Shown here: positions 7,715 through 15,501 of the stretch, piece after piece
Layout of the letters: each line of letters begins with the position of its first letter
Numbering within the stretch: the stretch's first letter is position 1
NCBI RefSeq assembly: GCF_009746565.1
Contig: NZ_WRPN01000001.1
Location: forward strand, 248,001-312,000
Source of the DNA: Mariniflexile maritimum
GTDB lineage: Bacteria > Bacteroidota > Bacteroidia > Flavobacteriales > Flavobacteriaceae
Reading direction: 5' to 3'
Length of the DNA stretch: 64,000 bases
The notes under the pieces: model-generated
What the model was told of the DNA's origin: nothing
Seen by the model: only the letters and a program-made list of their open reading frames with translations
Databases searched by the model: none
Translations under genes and position numbers: made by a program

Positions 7715-8464
7715 TTATAAAACCTCTATAATTTGTAGGATGTTAAAAGCGCCGTTATTGAGGCTGTATTGCATGCCATTGATTTCCTGAAAGAAACTTA
7801 TTTTAAAAACATACACTAATTGGCCACCGCCCGTTGGCACTTGGGGCGGGGTACAACTTACCGGGGTTACCGTATTTGTGATGGGCAGGTTTGCCTCTGG
7901 GCTGTAGTGCAGCTCCTTTTCCTGGGTTTCAAAATCAATGTGTGCGATACCCGCAGTAAAACTTACATGGGTAGCCCCACCCGGCATGTACATTTGTTGC
8001 AGGGGGTTGAAATTGGGGATGCTTATCTCACCCGTGGCCGTGTTTAATTGGAAATCGGCCAACAAGATGCTCTTTAATTTGGCATTGCCATTAAAGTCAA
8101 ACCCCCTTAATAGGGCTTTGCCTTCGGGGGTTAGCAAGCCCATGGCCACATGCCTATCGCCACGAAGCGATAGGGTGTCAAAATTTTTAATGTGTGCCAT
8201 TTGCTTCATCATGCGGGCCGTTAAAGCACCGTCCTTTACATCCACCAACAAGGGTGTTAATGTTTGTCGCAATAATTTGCCGCTTTTGGCAATTTGTCCA
8301 AATTCACTTCCGTTTTCACGGGTCCGGATGAAGGCCGGGTCATTTTCAATCCTACTTTTTGAGACCCCGCCTTGGGTGCGTACCAAATAGCCGCTTTTGC
8401 CTTTGTAAAAGGTCATACCATCTAATGTGCCTTCAATTTTAAGAAGGCTTTTTAATTTTGCCAT
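7715..8464 (-). CDS. Conserved hypothetical protein of a Bacteroidota-specific family
   Basis: A 249-aa protein with no signal peptide or membrane segment and no enzyme motif I can name. The N-terminus has a recognisable pattern: a short basic start, then GTLDGMTFYKGKSGYLVR, GGVSKSRIENDPAFIRTREN, GSEFGQIAKSGKLLR. I recall similar N-termini in multicopy hypothetical proteins of Flavobacteriia, but no function. The central part (SILLADFQLNTATGEISIPNF, MYMPGGATHVSFTAGIAHIDFE) looks beta-rich. It stands alone on the minus strand at the edge of a 2.9-kb repeat region, and a strong hairpin follows its stop. Association with the small helix-turn-helix-like protein at 10056 is possible but only by proximity. 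Confidence 0.7.
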   Translation of the reverse strand: MAKLKSLLKIEGTLDGMTFYKGKSGYLVRTQGGVSKSRIENDPAFIRTRENGSEFGQIAKSGKLLRQTLTPLLVDVKDGALTARMMKQMAHIKNFDTLSLRGDRHVAMGLLTPEGKALLRGFDFNGNAKLKSILLADFQLNTATGEISIPNFNPLQQMYMPGGATHVSFTAGIAHIDFETQEKELHYSPEANLPITNTVTPVSCTPPQVPTGGGQLVYVFKISFFQEINGMQYSLNNGAFNILQIIEVL

Positions 8465-8960
8465 TGTTTTAAAAAATTTATGAGCCGTTTTGTTTTTTTT
8501 TTTCGACTCGGATTATTATTAAATTATTTGCCATACTTTTTCTTGCTTCCCCATGAGCTCCTAGGGTGGCGTGGTATGGTTGTGACAAAATTAATGACCG
8601 CCTTTTGGAGCTGCTTTTGTTTTTGGGGTATTTAGGCGGGTTCTTTTAAAGTTGTTTGTTTTTGTTGTTTTCTGCCAATTCTGCTGATTGTGTTGTTTTA
8701 GGTGCTTTTTGCTGTTTCTGTATGTTTCTGTTTTTTTGGGGTTGAGTCGCTTTATCTACGCCTTTGATACGCCTTTGATACGGGGTTGGGTGGGGGATGG
8801 GAGGTTGGAAGTTATATGGTTATAAAGTTATATGGTTATAAAGTTATTGGGTTATAAAGTTATATGGTTATAAAGTTATATGGTTATTGGGTTATTGGGG
8901 TTGGGTACTATTTGGTTTGTGTTTTTTTGATTTGACTTGAGTATTGAAGACACCCCTAAA

Positions 8961-8976
8961 GTCCCCTCGAGGGGAC
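8961..8976. repeat. Palindrome GTCCCCTCGAGGGGAC, copy 1
   Basis: Perfect 16-bp palindrome, preceded by GACACCCCTAAA and followed by ATTTTGTACTTTGG. Same context as the other copies. Confidence 0.9.
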
Positions 8977-9066
8977 ATTTTGTACTTTGGGGGTTAGAAG
9001 TTTGGAGTTATATGGTTATTAAGTTATTGGGTTATTGGGTTATTGGGGTTTGAAGGCACCCCTAAG

Positions 9067-9082
9067 GTCCCCTCGAGGGGAC
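9067..9082. repeat. Palindrome GTCCCCTCGAGGGGAC, copy 2
   Basis: Perfect copy, 106 bp after copy 1, with CACCCCTAAG before it and ATTTTGTACTTTGG after it. Confidence 0.9.
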
Positions 9083-9391
9083 ATTTTGTACTTTGGAAGT
9101 TAGTAGTTTATAGTCAAAAGGCAAAAGTTAGAAGTTATATGGTTATTAGTTATTGGGTTATTAAGTTATTGGGTTATGGGGTTTGTTAATAATTAAAAGT
9201 GAAAAATGAAAAGTTAAAAGTTAGAGGTTAGAGGTTAAAAGTTGGAAGTTATATGGTTATAAAGTTATTGGGTTATAAAGTTATATGGTTATAAAGTTAT
9301 ATGGTTATTGGGTTATTGGTTTATTGGGGTTTGGGTACTATTTGGTTTGTGTTTTTTTTGATTTGACTTGAGTATTGAAGACACCCCTAAA

Positions 9392-9407
9392 GTCCCCTCG
9401 AGGGGAC
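9392..9407. repeat. Palindrome GTCCCCTCGAGGGGAC, copy 3
   Basis: Perfect copy. The left flank matches copy 1. The right flank (AGTTGGTGGTTTGG, then TTAGTAGTTTATAG) resembles what follows copy 2, so it looks like a recombinant of the two. Confidence 0.9.
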
Positions 9408-9645
9408 AGTTGGTGGTTTGGAGGTTAGTAGTTTATAGTCAAAAGGCAAAAGTTAGAAGTTATATGGTTATTAGTTATTGGGTTATTAAGTTATTGGGTT
9501 ATGGGGTTAGTTAATAATTAAAAGTGAAAAATGAAAAGTTAAAAGTTAGAGGTTAAAAGTTAGAAGTTAAAAGGCAAAAGTAGAATTTATATGGTTATTG
9601 GGTTGTTGGGTTGTTGGGTTATTAAGTTATTGGATTATTGGGGTT

Positions 9646-9993
9646 TGATTTATTATTTACGATTGGGCTATAGGGTTATCTAACAACCTTATTTTGGTAA
9701 AAACTTTTTTAAAGTTTCATGAATTTTATAGGGTAAGGGATTTTAATTATGAAGGAATAAAAAACTTTTTTGGCTATTATTTTGTAACTATTTATAGCGT
9801 TTTAATTCTTTCATAAATTGTTAATATGTAGGTTCGTATTGTTAATAAGTTTGCGTATAATCTTGTTAATTCTATTTGACTTGTGATTAAATTTGTTCGA
9901 AAGATTTTTAGGCATTAGTCGGTAGGCTCTAAGCATAAGAATCAATAATCAAGACTAAAGATCAATTAAATAAAAAACTATAAATCAAGTTTT
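9646..9993. other. AT-rich intergenic leader before the small ORFs
   Basis: About 350 bp of AT-rich sequence without octamer repeats, lying between the left repeat block and the small ORFs. I see no TAnnTTTG match and no coding frame. It may hold the promoter of the small gene at 10056 in a form I cannot recognise. Confidence 0.5.
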
Positions 9994-10101
9994 ATGAGCA
10001 CAAATCCCTTCTTATTCCGTCTAGCTGCTAGGCAGCGTTTAAAAACTTATTTTCCATGTATCGATACATTATTTATGCCCAAGACATCGTTTTTGTACTA
10101 G
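9994..10101 (+). CDS. Short upstream ORF overlapping the HTH-like gene (uncertain)
   Basis: An open frame of 35 codons, starting MSTNPFLFRLAARQRLKTYF and ending TAG at 10099-10101. It overlaps the first 46 nt of the ORF at 10056 in a different frame. It could be a leader peptide coupled to the next gene, the original N-terminus of a frameshifted protein, or a chance frame. Nothing in the peptide identifies a function; the basic composition is all that stands out. Confidence 0.25.
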   Translation: MSTNPFLFRLAARQRLKTYFPCIDTLFMPKTSFLY

Positions 10102-10262
10102 GCAAAAGCGAATCCTACGCCCGGGAGTTGATCCGGACGATGAAGAACGTATATCAAAAAAAACCTCATCAGTATATAAGCATCAAAGAATTTTGTGATT
10201 ATATGGATTTTCCCTACGAAGAGATTTTAGATATGATATTAAAAGGACCTAAACGGCCTTAG
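10056..10262 (+). CDS. Small helix-turn-helix-like (excisionase-type) protein
   Basis: A 68-aa protein: DIVFVLGKSESYARELIRTMK looks like a winged or simple HTH unit, and the QYISIKEFCDYMDFPYEEI segment resembles the second half of small MerR/Xis-like DNA-binding proteins of Bacteroidota. There the first helix pair reads an element name and the second ends in a domain such as EFCxY. It is the only convincing ORF within about 2.9 kb of repeat DNA (8465-11385) and has normal amino-acid composition, unlike the frames made by repeats. Function as a regulator or recombination directionality factor is inferred only from fold resemblance. No recombinase lies next to it. Confidence 0.6.
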   Translation: MYRYIIYAQDIVFVLGKSESYARELIRTMKNVYQKKPHQYISIKEFCDYMDFPYEEILDMILKGPKRP

Positions 10263-10449
10263 TTCTGTTTTTCTTCACTTTATTTTTCCCCTTCATATTT
10301 GCTCGTTTGGTTATTGCTCCTGTCATGGCCTGTGTTTTGGCGTCTGCTATTTTGATGGTTATTAAGTTGTTGGGTTATTGGGTTATTGGGTTCTTGAGTT
10401 ATTGGGTTATTGGGTTATTGGGTTATTGAGTTTTAAGGACACCCCTAAG

Positions 10450-10465
10450 GTCCCCTCGAGGGGAC
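10450..10465. repeat. Palindrome GTCCCCTCGAGGGGAC, copy 4
   Basis: Perfect copy, preceded by GACACCCCTAAG and followed by AATTTGTACTTTGG. Confidence 0.9.
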
Positions 10466-10547
10466 AATTTGTACTTTGGGGGTTAGAAGTTTGGAGTTAT
10501 ATGGTTATTAAGTTATTGGGTTATTGGGGTTTGAAGACACCCCTAAG

Positions 10548-10563
10548 GTCCCCTCGGGGGGAC
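10548..10563. repeat. Palindrome copy 5, one-base variant
   Basis: Reads GTCCCCTCGGGGGGAC: one base of the central CGAG is changed to CGGG. The left flank GACACCCCTAAG is unchanged. Confidence 0.85.
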
Positions 10564-10614
10564 GGTTTGTGGTTTGGGGGTTAGTAGTTAAAAGGAAAAA
10601 GGCAAAAGGCAAAA

Positions 10615-10688
10615 GTTAGAGGTTAGATGTTAGAGGTTAGATGTTAGAGGTTAGATGTTAGAGGTTAGATGTTAGAGGTTAGATGTTA
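10615..10688. repeat. 14-bp tandem repeat (GTTAGAGGTTAGAT), about 5 units
   Basis: Five consecutive near-perfect units of GTTAGAGGTTAGAT, an octamer joined to a six-base piece. This is the most homogeneous stretch of the array, which suggests recent slippage expansion. Confidence 0.9.
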
Positions 10689-10768
10689 TTAAGTTATATG
10701 TTTATAAAGTTATTGGGTTATTGGGTTGTTGGGTTATTAGGTTATTGGGTTTTGAAGACACCCCTAAA

Positions 10769-10784
10769 GTCCCCTCGAGGGGAC
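10769..10784. repeat. Palindrome GTCCCCTCGAGGGGAC, copy 6
   Basis: Perfect copy, with GACACCCCTAAA before it and ATTTTGTACTTTGG after it, the same context as copy 1. Confidence 0.9.
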
Positions 10785-10952
10785 ATTTTGTACTTTGGAT
10801 ATTAGAAGTTAAAAGGCATAAGTCAAAAGGCAAAAGGCAAAAGGCAAAAGTTAGATGTTAGAGGTTAGATGTTAGAGATAAGAAGTTATTAAGTTATATG
10901 GTTATTAAGTTATTGGGTTATTAGGTTATTGGGTTTTGAGGACACCCCTAAG

Positions 10953-10968
10953 GTCCCCTCGAGGGGAC
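10953..10968. repeat. Palindrome GTCCCCTCGAGGGGAC, copy 7
   Basis: Perfect copy with left flank GACACCCCTAAG. The right flank goes directly into GTTAGAGG-type units. Confidence 0.9.
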
Positions 10969-11385
10969 AGTTAGAGGTTAGAAGTCAAAAGGCAAAAGGC
11001 AAAAGTTAGAAGTTGGAAGTTGGAGGTTGGAAGTCATAAGTCAAAAGGCAAAAGTTGGAAGTTAGAGGTTGTTGGGTTATAAGTCTAAAGAGGTCATTTA
11101 TAAGTTATTAATAGTTATTAACAACTACATTGCCACTGTTGGTTTCTGTATTACTTTTGCCGAAATTAAAAATTTTTAATTTAAAACATCCAATGTCTCT
11201 CAATCTGCGTATATAGGGTTAATTAACGTTAAAAAAAACAATTTATCGACACAAAACTACACTTTAACGATTTTATTTTGAAAATTGAATAGTATTTCAT
11301 CGAAAAAAGAAATCACTTAAACGATAATTGTATAATTAATTTTAATTTTAACCCCATAATGAATTTTATCCCAAATCGAGAACTT

Positions 11386-13374
11386 ATGAAACTGATCATC
11401 AAACCCATGTTTTTATGCTTTTTTTTAACGCTGTCGTTATTGGCGTGCAACAATGAAGAGTTATTTGTAGAGCCCACTACGGAAGTGGTCCCTACCACAC
11501 CTGAAGAGTCCACTGGCAACACCGATACCGACCCGGTTGCGCCCAACGTGAGCACCCCTTGCGATTTTAAATTGGATGCTGTACAGGCCAATGCCACCGT
11601 TGTTATTAACTGCGTGATGGATTTACAAGGTAAAACCGTTAATTTACCCGCTGGTGTTACCCTCGTATATGAAGGCGGCGATATTGTTAATGGTACGCTT
11701 AATTTTGCAAACAATACCACCATTTCTGGCGAGTTGATGAATAGTACGTTGACCATGGCCGGCACCAAACCACAAATAAAAGACTCCAGTTTTACTTTCG
11801 ACCCTAAACGTTGGGGGATTGTGGAAGGGGAAGTTTCAATGGAAGTTGCTAAACAAAACACCAATATTATTCAAAATACAATAAAAAAGACAAAAGAATT
11901 AGGTATAAAAGTATTTAAAATTGATCGTATGGATGCTTATTTTTATGGAAATGGCATGTATAATTACAATATTATTATGCCATCTAATTTTCATTTGAGC
12001 ATGACAGATAATACTCATTTAAGAACATATCCTTCTGTCGATAATTACTCTACTTTTTTAATTATTATTCAAAATGTTGAAAACGTAACTGTTTCTGGCG
12101 GTAATTTACATGGAGATAGAGATTTATATAATAGAAAGGATAATTTACCTCCAAGCCATACTATAAAAATCAAATCTGGTGTAAATGTTACAATAGAAGA
12201 TGTTTATATGAGTAATGCCACAGAAGATGGATTAGCAATTGAAAGTGATCGATTTGCTTCAGACCCATTATATGTTCCTTCTAGTAATATTAAAATTAGT
12301 AACTGTGTTTTTGAAGCAAATAGAAGAATTAATTTTACAATAACTGATGGCAACAACATTGTTGTTGAAAATTGCACGTTTATTGATGGTGGTATCAATA
12401 CAGCCAAATCCAATGCAGCGGCACCATCATGTAACATTGACATAGAACCATTAAAACCCTACCAATCAGTAAAAAATGTAATAATTAGAAATAATAAACA
12501 AATTGTAAAAGACATTTCAAAAAACCCAAATGCAGGAGATTTTTTAGTGTCTCATGGAGATGGACCCATTATTATTGAAAACAATGAAATGATAGACTGT
12601 TCAGTTTCTTATCATACTGCAAATGGGGTTATAATTAGAAACAACATTATTACTGGCGGCGGTATTCAAGCTGGTAGCGCGGAAACTCATAATCGTACAG
12701 ATATTGTAAGAAACGAAGTTTATGGTAATACTGTAAAAGCTAATGGAACTGCATTAAGCATTGCTGGAAATGGTGTTTCAGCTCATGACAATAATTTAGA
12801 AGGAATAGTAGGTATCTCTTTAGGTGCAGGTTCAGTAGAAGAAAGTAAAGGTGTTTCGAATTCTGTAATTTCTAATAATTCAATCAAGGCAAAAAGTAGA
12901 GGAATAACATCTATGAATACTATGGAAAATGTCACTGTGTCAAATAACACTATACAAATGTTATCAGGTGCAAACTTCTCATTGTCATTAGATAACAAAT
13001 GGAGTAAGTCCTCAGAATCAAATTTCATAATTGAAAATAATACGATTAGAGGAGAGAAAAGCAACTCGACTACAGGCGCACCACCAAGTTTGGTGTCTGG
13101 TAATTCTATTCGTTTATTAAATAATGACTTTGGTGATGTACAAATAAATGGAGCGAGTAATATTACTTTAACTGGAAACAAAATAGACACAAACATTGGA
13201 GAGCATGGGATATTATTTTATAGTGACTCACCAAATAGTATAATTAAGAATAATGATATTACAACTTATCCATCTAAAACACCATTGGATATAAAATGTA
13301 TAAAGACTGCTAACAATGTAAGTTTGTCAGCTTCAGTGGTTATTGAAAGCAATAATACTTGTAATGAGAAATAA
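11386..13374 (+). CDS. Secreted lipoprotein with right-handed parallel beta-helix repeats
   Basis: A lipoprotein signal (MKLIIKPMFLCFFLTLSLLAC) puts the acylated cysteine at residue 21 of this start; an upstream ATG at 11359 would add nine residues. A Thr/Pro-rich linker follows, then a long run of beta-helix coils recognisable by repeated N-N-x-I and IxNN steps (NVIIRNNK, IIIENNEM, VIIRNNII, FIIENNTI, ITLTGNKI). Relatives include pectate-lyase-like enzymes, epimerases and adhesins. No catalytic triad can be picked out with certainty. It is the only plus-strand gene inside the polysaccharide locus, so it may cut or modify the polymer at the cell surface, or simply bind it. The first 500 bp are richer in G and C than the rest. 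A terminator follows the stop. Confidence 0.82.
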   Translation: MKLIIKPMFLCFFLTLSLLACNNEELFVEPTTEVVPTTPEESTGNTDTDPVAPNVSTPCDFKLDAVQANATVVINCVMDLQGKTVNLPAGVTLVYEGGDIVNGTLNFANNTTISGELMNSTLTMAGTKPQIKDSSFTFDPKRWGIVEGEVSMEVAKQNTNIIQNTIKKTKELGIKVFKIDRMDAYFYGNGMYNYNIIMPSNFHLSMTDNTHLRTYPSVDNYSTFLIIIQNVENVTVSGGNLHGDRDLYNRKDNLPPSHTIKIKSGVNVTIEDVYMSNATEDGLAIESDRFASDPLYVPSSNIKISNCVFEANRRINFTITDGNNIVVENCTFIDGGINTAKSNAAAPSCNIDIEPLKPYQSVKNVIIRNNKQIVKDISKNPNAGDFLVSHGDGPIIIENNEMIDCSVSYHTANGVIIRNNIITGGGIQAGSAETHNRTDIVRNEVYGNTVKANGTALSIAGNGVSAHDNNLEGIVGISLGAGSVEESKGVSNSVISNNSIKAKSRGITSMNTMENVTVSNNTIQMLSGANFSLSLDNKWSKSSESNFIIENNTIRGEKSNSTTGAPPSLVSGNSIRLLNNDFGDVQINGASNITLTGNKIDTNIGEHGILFYSDSPNSIIKNNDITTYPSKTPLDIKCIKTANNVSLSASVVIESNNTCNEK

Positions 13375-13395
13375 TTTTTAATTTATAAAATAGAC

Positions 13396-13424
13396 AAAGA
13401 GGCTTATTTAAGCCTCTTTTTTTT
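13396..13424 (+). terminator. Intrinsic terminator after the beta-helix lipoprotein
   Basis: AAAGAGGCTTA pairs with TAAGCCTCTTT across a 2-nt loop, followed by a run of Ts. It begins 21 nt past the stop codon. Confidence 0.9.
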
Positions 13425-13460
13425 GTTAAAAATTGTCAATAAAAATATATTAAGCTAAAA

Positions 13461-14186
13461 CTATCTAAAAATCGCCCTAAATTTAAAATAGCTTAACGCG
13501 AGTAGCTTATCTATAAGCGATTTCGATTTTACGTTGTTTAATTTTAATTGGTTAAATGCGATGAACTTGCGTTTGTGGTTGCTTAAAAAATGCTCTAAAT
13601 TTAAAAAATCAGTTTCAGTCATCGTGTTCGGGTGGTAACAGAACGTATAAATACCGGGCACCGGTATATTTCTAACAGCTCCAACCTGTTGGGGAATAAA
13701 CACAAAATCATCTTGTTTGTATGGATTCAGCGCCATGGTATCGGAAATGATCCTGATGGTGCTTTCGCTTTTTAGCGCTTCCAAGGTGTTCCTATCGAAG
13801 GTATGGCTTGGGGCTACAAAGATTTTGGGGCTGAACCCCATGCTGTTTAATTTTGTAATTCCTTTTTTTATTTTTTCTTTTTGCACCTCCAAAGGGACTC
13901 CTGCAAATTCGGAACGGTTATGAATGGGGTTGATACCTCCTTCTTTGGTTTGATAGACATGATTATAACCATGAAGCCCAATTTCCCACCCTTTAAGTTC
14001 TACTTTTTTTAACCATTGCCAGTAATTGGGGTTTGGTGGGTCGATTTTTTGCATGGGGTCTTCGTTATGGGGTATGACCGCAATCAAAGGTTTTATGCCA
14101 TAACTATCAAACATGGTTTCTATCCTAAGCCATTTGTTCCAACCCATGGTTTCGCAAACATCATCTAAACGAATTAAATATTTCAT
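13461..14186 (-). CDS. Polysaccharide deacetylase-like protein (DUF2334 type)
   Basis: A 241-aa member of the NodB/DUF2334 deacetylase-like group. The start MKYLIRLDDVCETMGW carries the metal-binding Asp pair (residues 8-9). GWEIGLHGYNHVYQ supplies the His pair (H-x3-H), and KIFVAPSHTFDRNTLEAL and VPGIYTFCYHPN resemble later motifs. Family members remove N-acetyl groups from sugars in polysaccharides, often extracellularly; no signal peptide is visible here, so it may act inside the cell. The codons after the catalytic core diverge from classical NodB proteins. It faces away from the beta-helix gene (convergent) and lies downstream of the GT4 at 14267, with an 80-bp gap. Confidence 0.78.
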   Translation of the reverse strand: MKYLIRLDDVCETMGWNKWLRIETMFDSYGIKPLIAVIPHNEDPMQKIDPPNPNYWQWLKKVELKGWEIGLHGYNHVYQTKEGGINPIHNRSEFAGVPLEVQKEKIKKGITKLNSMGFSPKIFVAPSHTFDRNTLEALKSESTIRIISDTMALNPYKQDDFVFIPQQVGAVRNIPVPGIYTFCYHPNTMTETDFLNLEHFLSNHKRKFIAFNQLKLNNVKSKSLIDKLLALSYFKFRAIFR

Positions 14187-14266
14187 GTTTAATTATTTTT
14201 ATTTATCAGTCAAACGGTTCTTCCATATACTCATTCCCTTGGTATCGCGATTTGGTTATGGACGTT

Positions 14267-15361
14267 TCATGTTTTAATTATGGATTTATATAACTCAATT
14301 TCTTTAGTAATTGTATGATTGATGCTGTACTGTTGTGCTCTTTCCATGCAGCGTGTTACTATGTCATTATAATGGGTCGTATCCTGCAATAGTTTATTGA
14401 TCTGAGTTGCCAGAGTAATTGCATCGCCAATAGGGAATAAGATGCCTGCATTTTTTACTATATCGCCCAAACCAGGGGCGTTGGATGCCAGAAAGGGTTT
14501 TCCGGAAGCCATCCCCTCGATGGATGCCAAGGACAGCCCTTCATGATGCGAGGAAAGCACGATGACATCGGAAGATTTTAACAGCTTGATAACATCCATC
14601 CTAATTCCTAAGAAATAAACCCGATGCTCCACCTGCATTGCTTTGGCAAAAGTTTCACATTCGATTTTTAATGGGCCATCGCCCACTAAAACCAGTACCA
14701 CATTTTCGGGAAGTTCCTTTAAAGCACTTATGACGGTTTTTTGGTCCTTCGGGTATCTGAAAGATGCTACTTGTATTATAATTTTGTTATTTTCTTTTAA
14801 ATTAGGATGTATTTTCGATTTGGGCACAGGTGTTTCGGTTTTAATGGTCTCTAAATTGATTCCATTTTGAATGAGCTCAAACTTGTTACCATCACAATTC
14901 AAATGTCTTTTAAGGTTCTCGTCAACTTCGGGTGCTATCGTGATGATTTTGGTGTATGCGGCATACACCCATTTATCAAAAACCTTAAACAAGGGGTTAT
15001 TTCTTCTATTATTGGATGTACTGTGTTCGGTATAAACGAGTTTTGTTTTTGAAAAACTAAACCATTTTGCAATGGCCACCCAATATAACGATGGAAATAG
15101 GTGTACATGTACCACCTCGTATTTTTTTAAATAGGGTATGATCTTGAAAATCAATAATGGATTATATACGCTTTGTTTGCTTAAAGAAAACACGTTACAC
15201 GATTTGCTTTTTCTTAAAGCTTCTAAAAACGGCTGTTCATCACCATTTAAAACAGCGACATCCATTTTTACAGACTCCTGGTTACAAAGGGGCACTGTTT
15301 CCAAAATGAGCTTTTCCGCACCCCCTGTTGCTAAGCTATTGGTTATTTGAAGCACTTTCAT
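14267..15361 (-). CDS. Glycosyltransferase family 4
   Basis: GT-B glycosyltransferase, 364 aa. The N-terminal MKVLQITNSLATGGAEKLIL is a common start of GT4 enzymes in capsule loci. IIIQVASFRYPKDQKTVISAL and VLSSHHEGLSLASIEGMASGKPFLA are the nucleotide-binding signatures, with the E-x7-E motif in the latter. Its substrate is not identifiable. Gaps of 80 bp to the deacetylase gene downstream and 140 bp to the GT2 gene upstream leave operon membership open. Confidence 0.85.
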   Translation of the reverse strand: MKVLQITNSLATGGAEKLILETVPLCNQESVKMDVAVLNGDEQPFLEALRKSKSCNVFSLSKQSVYNPLLIFKIIPYLKKYEVVHVHLFPSLYWVAIAKWFSFSKTKLVYTEHSTSNNRRNNPLFKVFDKWVYAAYTKIITIAPEVDENLKRHLNCDGNKFELIQNGINLETIKTETPVPKSKIHPNLKENNKIIIQVASFRYPKDQKTVISALKELPENVVLVLVGDGPLKIECETFAKAMQVEHRVYFLGIRMDVIKLLKSSDVIVLSSHHEGLSLASIEGMASGKPFLASNAPGLGDIVKNAGILFPIGDAITLATQINKLLQDTTHYNDIVTRCMERAQQYSINHTITKEIELYKSIIKT

Positions 15362-15501
15362 TGGTTTTGTTAGTGGTTTTATGCTTTATGCGCTAGGCTT
15401 TAGGCACCTACCATTATAAGGTTTATTGGTTCGTTTGTGCTAAGCTCTCGGGTATCTTGTTTTAGATTCACATCCATTTCTTTTCTTTCTAAGAGTTACC
15501 T

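Larger units (their letters stand above)
8803..9645. repeat. Octanucleotide-periodic repeat array, left block
   Basis: Most of this block reads in 8-nt steps of the form GTTANNNG or close variants: GTTATATG, GTTATAAA, GTTATTGG, GTTATTAA, GTTAGAGG, GTTAAAAG. Unit order varies. Three palindromic hairpins (8961, 9067, 9392) are embedded, and the segment from about 8900 to 9215 is repeated at 9330 to 9550. There is no coding potential beyond chance open frames made by the repeat itself. Confidence 0.85.
10358..11085. repeat. Octanucleotide-periodic repeat array, right block
   Basis: The right block has the same unit family as 8803-9645 (GTTATTGG, GTTATTAA, GTTAGAGG and GGCAAAAG/TTAGAAG variants). 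It carries four palindromes (10450, 10548, 10769, 10953) and a 14-bp tandem repeat at 10615. The two blocks flank the small HTH-like gene on both sides. The 270 bp from 11086 to the lipoprotein gene is AT-rich and shows no further repeat. Confidence 0.85.

Noticed and set aside
10378-10584. 68-codon plus frame rich in GYWVIG and LLGYW
   Set aside because: It is the octamer repeat read as protein. An 8-nt period gives a 24-nt (8-residue) peptide repeat; there is no sign of selection for protein.
8803-11085. CRISPR array
   Set aside because: Repeats are short and contiguous, without unique spacers of constant length, and no cas genes are nearby.
12783-13196. 137-codon minus-strand frame in the beta-helix gene
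   Set aside because: Antisense to a gene with clear signal peptide and repeats; composition is biased and hydrophobic by chance.
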